Positions 18,626 to 27,352 are shown, counted from the first letter of the stretch. The stretch is 64,000 nucleotides of DNA from Atopobiaceae bacterium (GCA_017510785.1 JAFWMH010000049.1:1-64000); one strand, 5' to 3'. The notes: a model not told the origin generated them from the sequence alone. A program made the numbers and translations.

Positions 18626-19402
18626 TTAGCATGACCCGCCACCACAGCGCGATTCGGTCCATGCGCGCTCGCACCCCGCACTAAGATTGCACACATCACA
18701 CGCGTCTGCCACACCCTCTTGCGGAATGGCATGAACACCAATAACAGCCGTCACACTTTTGGTAGGAACCATTAAGTGGCTACGCGTGTAGGTAATGCCA
18801 AGGCGGCGCGCAGCGTTAAGGCGCGCCAACACATCTGGCTGTACGTCAAGCGGCAAATCGCCGTATCCCGGCGAGAATCGCCAGCTGCAAAACAAGCCAC
18901 GCTCCGCCGCTTCCGTACGTATTTCGGCCTCCGTCTTATCGGCAAGACGTTCGACAGCCGCCGTAGCAGCGGCATCGAATATGACTTGTTCGAGAGGGTC
19001 GGTAAGCGAAAGGCGTCGAAGCTCACGATCGACTCCATGCCCCAATGTCACAGCCATGAGTACGACCTCAATCGCTCCGTCGAGATGACGAACGATGTCG
19101 TTGCCCGGAAGCCGCACCGCCTCAGGCGGGAACGTTCGCCAAACCGCCATGGGACGTGCAATCTCCTCACAGCGCGCTGCAACCTCGGAAATCCGCGTCT
19201 CGAGATCGGGTGTTATAGCCTGGCCGCGATATCCCAAATACCTCAGCATCTCTCGACGAGCGTGCATTGGTTCGCGCGTCGACCGCGACGCGTGAGAATT
19301 GCTCATGTCTATCTTAGCGCGTGCAACCGTCTTGCCACAGGGCTCAACCAACTCGCCATCGGTTACGCCGTTCTCGCCGTCAGCCGCAGCCACCCCTTGC
19401 AC
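18626..19402 (-). CDS. Vitamin B12-dependent methionine synthase activation-domain-like protein
   Basis: About 258 residues. The portion MLRYLGYRGQAITPDLETRI through LMVPTKSVTAVIGV is typical of the short MetH activation-domain-like proteins found next to metF in anaerobes: a helical part, EVVLMAVTLGHGVDREL, SWRFSPGYGDLPLDVQ and a final cysteine-rich tail (CDVCNLSAGC and RCGGGSC). The domain binds S-adenosylmethionine and supports reductive reactivation of cobalamin. The start is uncertain: GTG 19402 has GAGGTG upstream, GTG 19420 would overlap metF, and ATG 19306 has no ribosome site. The position directly after metF supports coupling to folate-dependent methionine synthesis. Confidence 0.78.
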   Translation of the reverse strand: MQGVAAADGENGVTDGELVEPCGKTVARAKIDMSNSHASRSTREPMHARREMLRYLGYRGQAITPDLETRISEVAARCEEIARPMAVWRTFPPEAVRLPGNDIVRHLDGAIEVVLMAVTLGHGVDRELRRLSLTDPLEQVIFDAAATAAVERLADKTEAEIRTEAAERGLFCSWRFSPGYGDLPLDVQPDVLARLNAARRLGITYTRSHLMVPTKSVTAVIGVHAIPQEGVADACDVCNLSAGCERAWTESRCGGGSC

Positions 19403-19409
19403 CAACACC

Positions 19410-20336
19410 TCACGCGCCACTATAAGCACCCATGCCGTCCGACACGAAATCGGCGACCGACTCGCCAGCCACCGCAGGATACCCACACGCAACAAGCGCG
19501 TCATAGGTGGCACGTGCCACCGAGGGCTTGTTCATGCTATAGATGTGCAAACCATCCACGCCGTTCGCCGCAAGGTCGCGCAACTGCTCGCACGCATATT
19601 CAATGCCCGCCTCCGCCTGTGCCTGCGGATCGTCACCGGCCGCAATAAGCCGCCTAATCACCGCCGAGGGAATGCTTGCTCCGCAAGTGAAGGCCATACG
19701 TTGAATTTGCTTCGTGCTCGTAAACGGCATAATGCCAACCACAATGGGAATCTTTATGCGCGCACGAACACATGCCTCGCGGAAGCGATAAAACAGCTCG
19801 TTATCGAAGAACAGCTGCGTCACGAGGAAATCTGCACCGGCATCCTGTTTCGCTTTAATCTGCTCAACATCGGCAGCAAGATTCGGCGCCTCAACGTGAC
19901 CTTCGGGATAACACGCCGCGCCAACGCACAATTCAGGAGCTGTTCGTTTGAGATGCGCAATCAGCTCGTTCGCATGAGCAAAGTCGATGACCTCACGCCC
20001 AGGCGCCCGATCGCCACGCAATGCCAGCACATTCTGCACGCCGTTTAGCTGCAAGCCTTCTACAAAGCCATCCACATCGGCACGACTCGAACCCAAACAC
20101 GTGAGGTGCGCCAGCGCGTTGGTCCCCGCCGTCTGCTGGATCTGAGCCGCAATGGCAGCCGTTGCGCCTGTGTTTCCCGAGCCGCCCGCCGAAAACGTTA
20201 CGCTAATCCAGTCGGGATGTTGCGCAGACATTTGCTCCGCAATGTGCATGGCCTGCTCTACCGGCAGGTCGCCCCGCGGCGGAAAGATTTCGAACGAAAA
20301 CGTTTGGCGTTTGGCGAGAATACTCGAGATGTGCAT
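19410..20336 (-). CDS. metF: 5,10-methylenetetrahydrofolate reductase
   Basis: A 308-residue flavoenzyme (PF02219) reducing methylene-THF to methyl-THF for methionine synthesis. It begins MHISSILAKRQTFSFEIFPPRG, containing the SFEIFPP hallmark; VTFSAGGSG, LALRGDRAPG, GAACYPEGH and FLVTQLFFDN follow in the usual order. ATG 20336 has AAAGGAGAG upstream. It precedes the MetH-activation-like gene by seven bases or fewer, so the two are one transcription unit. Confidence 0.94.
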   Translation of the reverse strand: MHISSILAKRQTFSFEIFPPRGDLPVEQAMHIAEQMSAQHPDWISVTFSAGGSGNTGATAAIAAQIQQTAGTNALAHLTCLGSSRADVDGFVEGLQLNGVQNVLALRGDRAPGREVIDFAHANELIAHLKRTAPELCVGAACYPEGHVEAPNLAADVEQIKAKQDAGADFLVTQLFFDNELFYRFREACVRARIKIPIVVGIMPFTSTKQIQRMAFTCGASIPSAVIRRLIAAGDDPQAQAEAGIEYACEQLRDLAANGVDGLHIYSMNKPSVARATYDALVACGYPAVAGESVADFVSDGMGAYSGA

Positions 20337-20410
20337 GGCGGCTCTCCTTTCGTCATGCGCACATTGTAGTACGAAACGTGCACAAGGGGGGCAGGCACTT
20401 TGTTTCGCTC

Positions 20411-20941
20411 CTAGTAGGGCTCTGCAAGTGGCGGGATTTGCTTGAGTCGTGCCCACATGAGCTGTTTTGCAGGCATACTGCCGAGCGCGGCCTCGAAGCC
20501 ACCGAGCGTAAGCACGCGCATTCCGTCGAGAATTGTCACGCGCCCAACCTCAAGGGAAAAAAGGTCGCCCAAAAAAGCGTTGCACACGAGCGTCGCAGCC
20601 ACATCGTCGCAAGCCACCACCGTTGCTGGATCGAGCGTCGCAAGCGCCAAGCGAAGAAGTTCGGGCGAAAGCAGCCCTCCGTTCGCATCCCAGCATGCCA
20701 ATCCACACCAGTCCTCTGGCGCATAGCCCAACTTGGAAAGCGCGGCCCGAAGCGCCATACCATCGGTACCTGCAAGCACACCACCACCGTCGCGCTCTGC
20801 CTCGTTCGGTACGCCTTTTACGAGGACAACCGACGAAAACGCATTGCCCACCGTCAGCACACCTTTCTTTGCGAGCCGTGCAAGCTCCGTCCGGGTTTTT
20901 GCCGCAAAAACCCGCGTCGTTCTCTCGAAACCCGAGTCCAT
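20411..20941 (-). CDS. Hypothetical protein, weak similarity to uracil-DNA glycosylase fold
   Basis: A 176-residue protein, ATG 20941 preceded by GAGGTTG. The arrangement SVVLVKGVPNEAERDGGGVLAGTDGMALRAALSKLG loosely follows the family-4 uracil-DNA glycosylase order (strand, GxxP, G..aG..L...L), with a later strand VVACDDVAA, but the four iron-sulfur cysteines and the usual catalytic motifs are not visible. The gene lies upstream of metF in the same direction and is divergent from trxA. Assignment beyond a possible fold is not justified. Confidence 0.65.
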   Translation of the reverse strand: MDSGFERTTRVFAAKTRTELARLAKKGVLTVGNAFSSVVLVKGVPNEAERDGGGVLAGTDGMALRAALSKLGYAPEDWCGLACWDANGGLLSPELLRLALATLDPATVVACDDVAATLVCNAFLGDLFSLEVGRVTILDGMRVLTLGGFEAALGSMPAKQLMWARLKQIPPLAEPY

Positions 20942-21040
20942 TTTTTCAACCTCGCGATATAGCCCTGCACAATTGGGTACAAGTACTTCATATGCGTAGC
21001 ATACCCGATGCTCGCGAGCGCGGGCACGAAAGGAGCAAAC

Positions 21041-21358
21041 ATGGCAAACGCAATTACGGAGGCGATGTTCGATACCACCGTTGCCGGAGCAGAAAAACCC
21101 GTACTAATCGACTTCTGGGCAAGCTGGTGCGGACCTTGCCGCGCACTTGGTCCCATCGTTGACGAAGTCGCAACCGAGATGGCCGATAAGCTGGATGTTT
21201 ACAAGTGCAACGTGGACGAGGAGTCCGGACTCGCACAACGTTTTGGTATTATGTCCATTCCCACGCTTATCTTGTTCAAGGGTGGCAAGCCGGTACACAC
21301 CATGGTTGGCAGCATGCCGAAAGCCGCACTCGTGGGCGAAATAACCGCAAACCTCTAA
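21041..21358 (+). CDS. trxA: Thioredoxin
   Basis: A 105-residue cytoplasmic disulfide reductase. ATG 21041 follows AAAGGAG. The active site is FWASWCGPCRALGP (C30/C33); the cis-proline segment SIPTLILFKGG and the terminal VGSMPKAALVGEI are standard. The length is normal. The gene diverges from the UDG-like ORF and is followed by a long hairpin at 21442-21488. Partners are probably thioredoxin reductase and ribonucleotide reductase, neither of which is in the window. Confidence 0.96.
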   Translation: MANAITEAMFDTTVAGAEKPVLIDFWASWCGPCRALGPIVDEVATEMADKLDVYKCNVDEESGLAQRFGIMSIPTLILFKGGKPVHTMVGSMPKAALVGEITANL

Positions 21359-21441
21359 TTGCGTTCTCGGGTGGCAGTCACAGGCATATGCAATCAGCCA
21401 GCGAATGAACGCGCTTTGGTCTCTTTAGGTTTTACACAACG

Positions 21442-21488
21442 TAGCGTTCGCGGACCACTACCGGCACCTCGGAGTGGCCCGCGAACGC
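21442..21488 (+). terminator. Hairpin after trxA
   Basis: AGCGTTCGCGG (21442-21452) pairs with CCGCGAACGCT (21478-21488); inside, CCACT pairs with AGTGG. The 16-bp interrupted stem is strong, but the following bases (TCAACTAC) are not T-rich. Confidence 0.5.
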
Positions 21489-21611
21489 TTCAACTACAAA
21501 CCACAAGCAAGCCCCGTCTTCCAACGTCCAGATTCGCGTTCCACATTCGTTATAGAGGGTAACTAACTACAGCAAATCAGGTATGCTGTTGGGTTGGGAG
21601 GTGAAGCGGTA

Positions 21612-22397
21612 ATGTCGATACTCAAGCGCATATGGGCGGGTCGTCGTGCCGTAGTGGTTTCGGTTGCACTCATTGTGTTCGTCGCAATTCTGCAAAACGT
21701 CCGCTCGGACGACATCCTGCAACTCGACACAGCCGCTTATAACTTCTTCGTTCTCAAGCTTCGCCGCCCGTGGATGACGACTATTATGGAGGGCTTCTCG
21801 AGTCTCTCGTCGCCCATCGTAATTGCGGCAATGTTTCTCATGGTGGTGGCATTTGCTCCAGGACGACGGCCGGGACTTTGTGCCGCAGTTAACCTTGTGA
21901 GTGTCGTGCTCATTAATCAAATACTTAAAACTATCGTTCACCGTCCTCGTCCGGATGGATTCCGCCTTATATCGGAGGTAGGATACAGCTTCCCCTCAGG
22001 CCACTCTATGGTTTCCATGGCGTTTTATGGTCTTTGCGCTTGGATGGTGTGGCATTACGAGCGCGACCGCCTACTGAGGTGGGCCTGCTGCCTTGCGTTC
22101 GCCGGAATGATTGCCGTTGTCGGCATGAGTCGTGTGTACCTTGGCGTGCACTACGCATCCGACGTGCTCGCCGGTTTTTGTGTTTCGCTTGCATGGATTG
22201 GCGTGTACACCAAAGTATTTTGTCCCATGTTTATGCCCGAGGAGCACGAACAATTCAAAGAAGTGGTTGGGAGTCCCGCGTATGTGGAGCCCGCACGGCT
22301 TTATAAAGCCGATAATACCTCTACAATGCGAGCGCGTCACATGCGCTGGAAGAATGGCCGTGTTAAGACCAAAGAGAAGCCACGTAATAAGGAATAG
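21612..22397 (+). CDS. PAP2-family membrane phosphatase
   Basis: A 261-residue integral membrane protein; ATG 21612 follows GGGAGGTGA. The three lipid-phosphatase motifs are intact: KTIVHRPRP, SFPSGHS and SRVYLGVHYASD. Six hydrophobic segments are expected. Members dephosphorylate undecaprenyl pyrophosphate, phosphatidylglycerol phosphate or phosphatidic acid on the outer face of the membrane. The C-terminal ~50 residues form a basic cytoplasmic tail (RHMRWKNGRVKTKEK) not required by the family. A clear terminator follows at 22430. Confidence 0.9.
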   Translation: MSILKRIWAGRRAVVVSVALIVFVAILQNVRSDDILQLDTAAYNFFVLKLRRPWMTTIMEGFSSLSSPIVIAAMFLMVVAFAPGRRPGLCAAVNLVSVVLINQILKTIVHRPRPDGFRLISEVGYSFPSGHSMVSMAFYGLCAWMVWHYERDRLLRWACCLAFAGMIAVVGMSRVYLGVHYASDVLAGFCVSLAWIGVYTKVFCPMFMPEEHEQFKEVVGSPAYVEPARLYKADNTSTMRARHMRWKNGRVKTKEKPRNKE

Positions 22398-22429
22398 CTC
22401 CATGTAGCATGTCGGCCGAAATATGAATC

Positions 22430-22465
22430 GCGGGTCGCAATCCACATTGCGACCCGCTTTATTTA
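22430..22465 (+). terminator. Rho-independent terminator after the PAP2 gene
   Basis: GCGGGTCGCAAT pairs perfectly with ATTGCGACCCGC around a CCAC loop, followed by TTTATTT. A textbook intrinsic terminator. Confidence 0.9.
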
Positions 22466-22564
22466 GAGGTCCCTATGACGATAAGGTCCTCCTTGGTAAG
22501 GTCCCTTTGGTGAAAGTCCGCTTGGCATACGTCCACGAGGTCATCGGCCTCGCTTCGTAGCGCC

Positions 22565-23518
22565 TTACTCGTGCGAAACGATGAGCATCATGTCGCCGGC
22601 AAACGCCAAGTCGCCACAGCCGGACGGCGCGAGGAAGTGGGTACCCTTGGGCAAATCATGCTTCGCATCACCAACGGTTACCGAGCCTGCTCCCTCAACC
22701 ACGCTCACGCAGAGGAACGTCCAAGGCTGCGCATAGGTTACCGGCGCATCTTCGGTTACCACAATGCGGTCCACAGCATAATTCGGCGTTTCAACGAGGT
22801 GGGTAACGCCGTCAACCTCTTCTGCCGTAACCTTGCCACTCGTCGGTGCCTGTACGTTGAAGTCCACCACGTCTTCGGCTTGTGCGATGTGAAGCTCGCG
22901 CAGCGAACCATCGTCTTGACGACGATCGAAGTCGTACACGCGATACGTTACGTCCGACGACTGTTGGGTTTCGAGCACGAGCGTACCACCCAAAATGGCA
23001 TGCACCGTACCCGGGTCGATTTGGAAGAAGTCGCCTTTTGCGATGGGCACGCGATTAAGCAGGTCGTCCCAGCGACCCTCTTCTATCATCTGTGCGAACT
23101 CCTCGCGGCTGGCGGCGCGCTGACCAACCACAATGTCGCCACCTTCTTTGGCGTCGAGGATGTACCAGCACTCGCGCTTGCCCAACGAACCATTCTCGTG
23201 CTCGCCGGCATATGCATCGTCGGGATGAACCTGAATGGAAAGGTCGTCCTGAGCATCAAGAATCTTAATGAGCAGCGGGAAGACTTCGCCCTCCGCATTG
23301 CCAAACAGCTCTCGGTGGTCGCGCCACAAATCCGAAAGGTGCAAACCATCCCAAGCGCCACCTTTTATCAAACAATCCCCATTTGGATGCGCACTAATTG
23401 CCCAGCACTCCCCAACCGGCCCCTCGGGCAGGTCGTAGCCGTAATCCGTCTCCAAACGACGCCCACCCCACAACTTGCCGTGCAACACTGGCTCTAAAAA
23501 GATAAGATCGCGTTCCAT
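22565..23518 (-). CDS. manA: Mannose-6-phosphate isomerase, class I
   Basis: A 317-residue cupin-fold zinc enzyme interconverting mannose 6-phosphate and fructose 6-phosphate. Zinc ligands are visible in SIQVHPDD, GKRECWYIL and PGTVHAI. A strong GAGGAGG precedes ATG 23518. It is the short, Bacillus-type form. It lies 165 bp downstream of the PTS IIA gene in the same direction, behind a strong terminator, so it is probably expressed separately. The neighbouring PTS could import mannose-containing or beta-glucosidic sugars; the link is inference. Confidence 0.93.
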   Translation of the reverse strand: MERDLIFLEPVLHGKLWGGRRLETDYGYDLPEGPVGECWAISAHPNGDCLIKGGAWDGLHLSDLWRDHRELFGNAEGEVFPLLIKILDAQDDLSIQVHPDDAYAGEHENGSLGKRECWYILDAKEGGDIVVGQRAASREEFAQMIEEGRWDDLLNRVPIAKGDFFQIDPGTVHAILGGTLVLETQQSSDVTYRVYDFDRRQDDGSLRELHIAQAEDVVDFNVQAPTSGKVTAEEVDGVTHLVETPNYAVDRIVVTEDAPVTYAQPWTFLCVSVVEGAGSVTVGDAKHDLPKGTHFLAPSGCGDLAFAGDMMLIVSHE

Positions 23519-23623
23519 TCAGTCCTCCTCACATCACGTTATGCAATACGAGCATACAGTACACCAAAACATGCAAAACACATGCGCAACTGAGCTGTTT
23601 TTCGGCGAGACGTTCTTGTCCAA

Positions 23624-23661
23624 ACAAAAAACGCCACCCAACCCGCAGGGGCTGAGTGGCG
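23624..23661 (-). terminator. Rho-independent terminator after PTS IIA
   Basis: On the minus strand a 13-bp stem (CGCCACTCAGCCC with GGGTTGGGTGGCG, two G-U pairs, CTGC loop) is followed by TTTTTTG. It ends the PTS transcript before manA. Confidence 0.9.
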
Positions 23662-23682
23662 CTTCTTGGAGACAAATTACTG

Positions 23683-24003
23683 CTACTTGGTGGCAGGGAA
23701 GTTCTCATACAGGTCGATGAACTCAACCGCAAGCTGCTTGAATACTTCGCAGCTCATCATTTGGTCCTCGGCGTGGATAAGCAGCACGCACACGATGTCG
23801 GTACGGCCCTGGGCCTCCCACATGAGCAGCTTGTTGTGCGGCTCGTGTGCAACAACCATCATGTCGTCGCCCTGCTTAATCATTGCACGAGCGTCGTCGA
23901 AGCGACCCTCCTTGGCAGCCGCGATGGCCGAAATGTAGTTGGACTTGGCACCACCTGCGGAACTAATGACCTGGAAGCAGATCATCTCCATCTCTTCTGT
24001 CAT
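23683..24003 (-). CDS. PTS lactose/cellobiose-type IIA component
   Basis: A 106-residue all-helical IIA protein; AGGAGGT lies upstream of ATG 24003. The phosphorylated histidine is H77 in LLIHAEDQMM, as in the LacF/ChbA family. It receives phosphate from HPr and passes it to the IIB cysteine encoded two genes upstream. The IIA-IIB-IIC components are separate proteins, and the gene order in transcription is IIB, IIC, IIA. Hairpins on both sides (24046-24079 and 23624-23661) suggest differential mRNA stability. Confidence 0.95.
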   Translation of the reverse strand: MTEEMEMICFQVISSAGGAKSNYISAIAAAKEGRFDDARAMIKQGDDMMVVAHEPHNKLLMWEAQGRTDIVCVLLIHAEDQMMSCEVFKQLAVEFIDLYENFPATK

Positions 24004-24045
24004 GCTTTAAACCTCCTTACGTCGAAACCAATACAAATCCCAGTT

Positions 24046-24079
24046 AAAAAACATCGGTGGCACCGTAAGATGCCACCGA
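24046..24079 (-). terminator. Intercistronic terminator-like hairpin between IIC and IIA
   Basis: TCGGTGGCA and TGCCACCGA form a 9-bp stem followed on the minus strand by TTTTTT. Because IIA lies just downstream in the same direction, it probably acts as a partial terminator or mRNA-stabilising structure. Confidence 0.75.
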
Positions 24080-24093
24080 CGCGTGGGCAAATC

Positions 24094-25830
24094 TTACGCC
24101 TCGCCCTGCTCCAGCTTCAGGTAGTCAGCGTCTACCGAGCGCGCGAACGGCAGGTAGATGAAGAACGAAGCGACAAGGGTAATAGCCTGCCACGCAGCGG
24201 CCTGCCAGCCGATGCAGAGGAGACCAGAAAGGATGGGAGGCGTGGTCCAAGGAACCGTGACGCCCATCGTGTAGGGCATGAAGCCGATGTCGGTAAGAAT
24301 GTAAGCGCCAATGTTGGACACGAGCGGTGCAGCCACGAACGGAACGATCAGCTTGGGGTTAAGAACGATCGGCGTACCGAAGAGTACGGGCTCGTTGATG
24401 TTGAAGATGCCGCAGCCAAGGCCGAGCTTACCAACCTGCTTCATCTGAGCAGACTTCGCGAAGAAGGACATGAAGACTACAAGACCCAGCGTAATGCCGG
24501 AACCAGAGATGGCCTGGAAGCAGTTGCAGAATGCCTCGGTGAAGATGTGGCCTCCCTGCGCACCAATCTGGAAGATGGCTTCGTTACGAGGCACACCAGA
24601 CTCGATGAGTTTCTTGAAGATCTCGGCGTTCTCTGCCTGGTTGGCAAGACCAATCGGCTGAGTAACGGAACCAACAACCGTTGCGCCATGTACGCCAAAG
24701 AACCACAGGATAGGAATAAGGGCCTCGAATACGATGACGCCAACCAGCGAGTCGCCAAGACCCTGAAGCGGAGTCTGCACAAATCGATAGATAACCTCGA
24801 TAGGCGTAACGCCACCAATGCCCATGCAGAGACCATAAACAACCACACCGCCGGTAAGGATAACAGCAGCCGGAATGAGGCCGGTAAATGCAGCCGCGAC
24901 GCCATCGGGCACGCCCTCGGGCATCTTAATGCGGATATCCTTAGCCATGAAGAGGCTATACACCAAGCCTGCCAGAAGGCCAGCGAGGATAGCACCAATC
25001 ATGCCCTGGCCAGCCAGCCATGTCTTGTTAAGACCGCCAGCTCCACCAGCAACCTGTGCTGTTACAGCGGAATTGCATGCTGCAACAGCAGCACCAGCCG
25101 CCTTTTCAGCCGCACTTGTAGCATCACCGCTGCCTTCCGGTCCCATAGCATCGCTGACTTCCTTCGCAGCAGCCTTTGCTGCCGCCTCAGCAACCTTATC
25201 AAAGAGCTCTTGATTTCCTGCCGGTGCTTTCATGCTCTTGGCAGCTGTCATAACTGCCTCAGTAACGAATTCGCCTCCCTCAACGGAGCGCTTTTCCTTG
25301 TCTTCGGTAGTGATCTGCGAGAAAGCATCATTTGCAGCCTTGGTAGCAGCCGCGCTAATCTCATCGGTAATTCCGCTCGACGCATACTCGCCAACAGTTT
25401 TAAAATCAGCTGTCTGAGCGCCTGCAGCCGCATTTTCACTATCAAAAACACTAACTCCGCCAGCAGCATTAACGGTAGCACCAACATAGTCGGGGATGAG
25501 AATGAGGAACAGAGCCAAGGCAATAACGCCTGCGGACAGTGGCTCCCAGCCATCGTTCTTTGCCCACGTGTAGCCGACGCCCACAGCGCAGACCATAGCG
25601 ATGATCTGGAACGAAGAGGTGTAGCCATGCGACAGGAACGGCACGATACCCAAGCTCTCAACGAACGCAGCTGCAGCCGGAATCGGCAGCTGGAACAGAA
25701 GCAGGTAGACAGCACCAACAATGATGAGCGGCATGGTAAACATCATGCCGTCCTTAATAGCGCGGACGCCGCGAGTGTTTACGAACTTCATAAACGCGGG
25801 GAGAATGGTATTCTGTATGAATTCGCCCAC
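24094..25830 (-). CDS. PTS cellobiose/oligo-beta-glucoside-type IIC permease with a large Ala-rich insertion
   Basis: A 578-residue EIIC of the lactose/cellobiose family (CelB-like), versus a usual 420-450. GTG 25830 is chosen because AAGGAG precedes it. The N-terminus (TILPAFMKFVNTRGVRAIKDGMM) and C-terminal part (CGIFNINEPVLFG, PYTMGVTVPWTTPP) are standard. Residues ~118-268, between LFLILIPDYVG and LNKTWLAGQGMIGA, hold an extra ~150 hydrophilic, Ala-rich helical residues (KVAEAAAKAAAKEVSDAMG). They replace a normally short loop and most likely face outside the cell. Substrate is probably a beta-glucoside, given the GH1 enzyme elsewhere in the window. Confidence 0.93.
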   Translation of the reverse strand: MGEFIQNTILPAFMKFVNTRGVRAIKDGMMFTMPLIIVGAVYLLLFQLPIPAAAAFVESLGIVPFLSHGYTSSFQIIAMVCAVGVGYTWAKNDGWEPLSAGVIALALFLILIPDYVGATVNAAGGVSVFDSENAAAGAQTADFKTVGEYASSGITDEISAAATKAANDAFSQITTEDKEKRSVEGGEFVTEAVMTAAKSMKAPAGNQELFDKVAEAAAKAAAKEVSDAMGPEGSGDATSAAEKAAGAAVAACNSAVTAQVAGGAGGLNKTWLAGQGMIGAILAGLLAGLVYSLFMAKDIRIKMPEGVPDGVAAAFTGLIPAAVILTGGVVVYGLCMGIGGVTPIEVIYRFVQTPLQGLGDSLVGVIVFEALIPILWFFGVHGATVVGSVTQPIGLANQAENAEIFKKLIESGVPRNEAIFQIGAQGGHIFTEAFCNCFQAISGSGITLGLVVFMSFFAKSAQMKQVGKLGLGCGIFNINEPVLFGTPIVLNPKLIVPFVAAPLVSNIGAYILTDIGFMPYTMGVTVPWTTPPILSGLLCIGWQAAAWQAITLVASFFIYLPFARSVDADYLKLEQGEA

Positions 25831-25900
25831 GATAGCTCCTTCCCTTTCCTTTATGTGGCCAGGCCAGACGGCCACATGCTTTCACTTAACGTTATTTCGA

Positions 25901-25935
25901 ATAAAACACGGTTACCGCTTTGGCGCGGTAACCGT
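25901..25935 (-). terminator. Intercistronic hairpin between IIB and IIC
   Basis: ACGGTTACCGC and GCGGTAACCGT form an 11-bp stem (25908-25935) followed on the minus strand by GTTTTATT. It could reduce read-through so that the soluble IIB is made in excess over the membrane IIC. Confidence 0.7.
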
Positions 25936-25947
25936 TTGCGGAATCAA

Positions 25948-26256
25948 TTACTTGTTGGCGAGCTTCTTGGCGAAGGCGAGAACGTTCTTGCCGTTAACCA
26001 TGCCATAGTCGGCCATGGGGATAACGTCGCAGGGAACGCCCTTGGCAGCGGCGGTCTTCTGCATTTGAGCCTTCATGTAGCCAACCTGGGGGCCGAGCAG
26101 TGCGACGTCGACGCCGTCAAGGTGCTGATCCATCTCGCCCACGGGGAATGCGATGATGTCGACCTCGGTGCCCTCGGCAGCGGCGGCCTCTTCCATCTTG
26201 CGGACGAGCAGGCTGGTGGACATGCCGGCGGCGCAGAACAAACGGATGGTGAGCAT
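25948..26256 (-). CDS. PTS lactose/cellobiose-type IIB component
   Basis: A 102-residue IIB protein with the phosphocysteine C8 in RLFCAAGMSTSLLVRKM, the standard P-loop of the family, and the expected GPQVGYM segment. AAAGGAAG lies upstream of ATG 26256. It is the first gene of the PTS unit. The 298-base AT-rich region upstream must contain its promoter and, divergently, that of coaX; TAGTATAGG on the minus strand near 26340 is a possible -10. Confidence 0.95.
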   Translation of the reverse strand: MLTIRLFCAAGMSTSLLVRKMEEAAAAEGTEVDIIAFPVGEMDQHLDGVDVALLGPQVGYMKAQMQKTAAAKGVPCDVIPMADYGMVNGKNVLAFAKKLANK

Positions 26257-26493
26257 AGCGGGTACTTCCTTTCCCTACGAACTTTGCTCGGACGGCGCCC
26301 GAGCAGGCCTACAATGGAATACGTCTTCCTTTAACGCATTCCTATACTAAATTACATCACTTCACCATAATTGCAAGTGGAATCTGTTAATTATTTGCAG
26401 GTGATAGTGACTTAATTTGATTATAGGGCTTTAAAGATTGTAACGAACTAGAAATCAACGACTGTATGCTCAAAACTGGCAAGCGGTTGTCGT

Positions 26494-26522
26494 TTGCATT
26501 TTTGGTCCGTTTGTGTTATACG
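26494..26522 (+). promoter_or_regulatory. Predicted sigma70-type promoter of coaX
   Basis: TTGCAT (26494-26499) and TATACG (26517-26522) are 17 bp apart, 32 bp upstream of the coaX ATG with its CGGAGG ribosome site. Confidence 0.55.
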
Positions 26523-26554
26523 CGCAAAGGTAGTGGAACGACTCCGGAGGATAC

Positions 26555-27346
26555 ATGTTTTTATCTATTGACGTGGGAAACACCCAAACAACCATAGGCC
26601 TTTTTGGCACCGACGGCACTAACCTCATGTGCTGGCGTATGCCCACCCTGCACACCGACACCTCAGACAGCCTGCGTTCCCGCCTGCACGGCTATTTCGC
26701 CATGGACGGCTTTGCGTTCGACCGCATTGAGGACGCGGCCGTGGCAAGCGTGGTTCCCGTGCTCACACGCGCGTGGCTGCGGTGCTTCCAACGCATGCTG
26801 GGCCACGACCCGCTGATGATTGGCCCCGGAACCTCATGCGACATGCCGCTCGCGCTGCAAAATCCCAAACGCGTAGGCGCCGATCGCGTCGCCAACGCCA
26901 TAGCGGCGGTGCGCACCTATGGCGCACCCGTTATTGTGGTGGACTTCGGCACGGCGACGAACATCGATGTGGTCGATCGCGAAGGCGCGTATCGCGGAGG
27001 AACCATAGCTCCTGGCGTCATGCTCTCGGCAGACGCACTGTTCTCACGCGCGGCAAAGCTCTCGAGCGTCCCCATAGAGGCGCCCGAGCATGCCCTTGGC
27101 GATACTACCGAGAAGGCCGTTCAGTCCGGCTTGGTAATCGGCGCCGCAGCTCAGGCCGAAGGACTGGTATCGCGCATAAAGGCCGAGCTTAGCATCGAGG
27201 ACGCCACCGTCGTGGGCACAGGCGGCCTTGCGCGTACGGTAGGCGTAGCAACAAAGTTGTTCGACGCCATCGACCCCGACCTCACGCTACGCGGCATTCG
27301 CGACATCTGGCTTTGGACCCGCGAGCACGAGCAGGGTGCGCAATAG
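26555..27346 (+). CDS. coaX: Type III pantothenate kinase
   Basis: A 263-residue ASKHA-fold kinase carrying out the first step of coenzyme A synthesis. It begins MFLSIDVGNTQTTIGLF (phosphate-binding loop), then GADRVANAIAA, VVDFGTATNIDVVD (metal and pantothenate site), YRGGTIAPGVMLSADALF and VVGTGGLA. Ribosome site CGGAGG. Length and motif order are normal. It is a single-gene unit between divergent PTS genes and the convergent folPK gene; the spacer after it holds a 30-bp duplication. Confidence 0.95.
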   Translation: MFLSIDVGNTQTTIGLFGTDGTNLMCWRMPTLHTDTSDSLRSRLHGYFAMDGFAFDRIEDAAVASVVPVLTRAWLRCFQRMLGHDPLMIGPGTSCDMPLALQNPKRVGADRVANAIAAVRTYGAPVIVVDFGTATNIDVVDREGAYRGGTIAPGVMLSADALFSRAAKLSSVPIEAPEHALGDTTEKAVQSGLVIGAAAQAEGLVSRIKAELSIEDATVVGTGGLARTVGVATKLFDAIDPDLTLRGIRDIWLWTREHEQGAQ

Positions 27347-27352
27347 GGTAGA

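Noticed and set aside
23656..26334. 892-codon plus-strand open frame across the PTS genes
   Set aside because: It is antisense to three well-supported PTS genes with ribosome sites and family motifs; the translated sequence has no domain.
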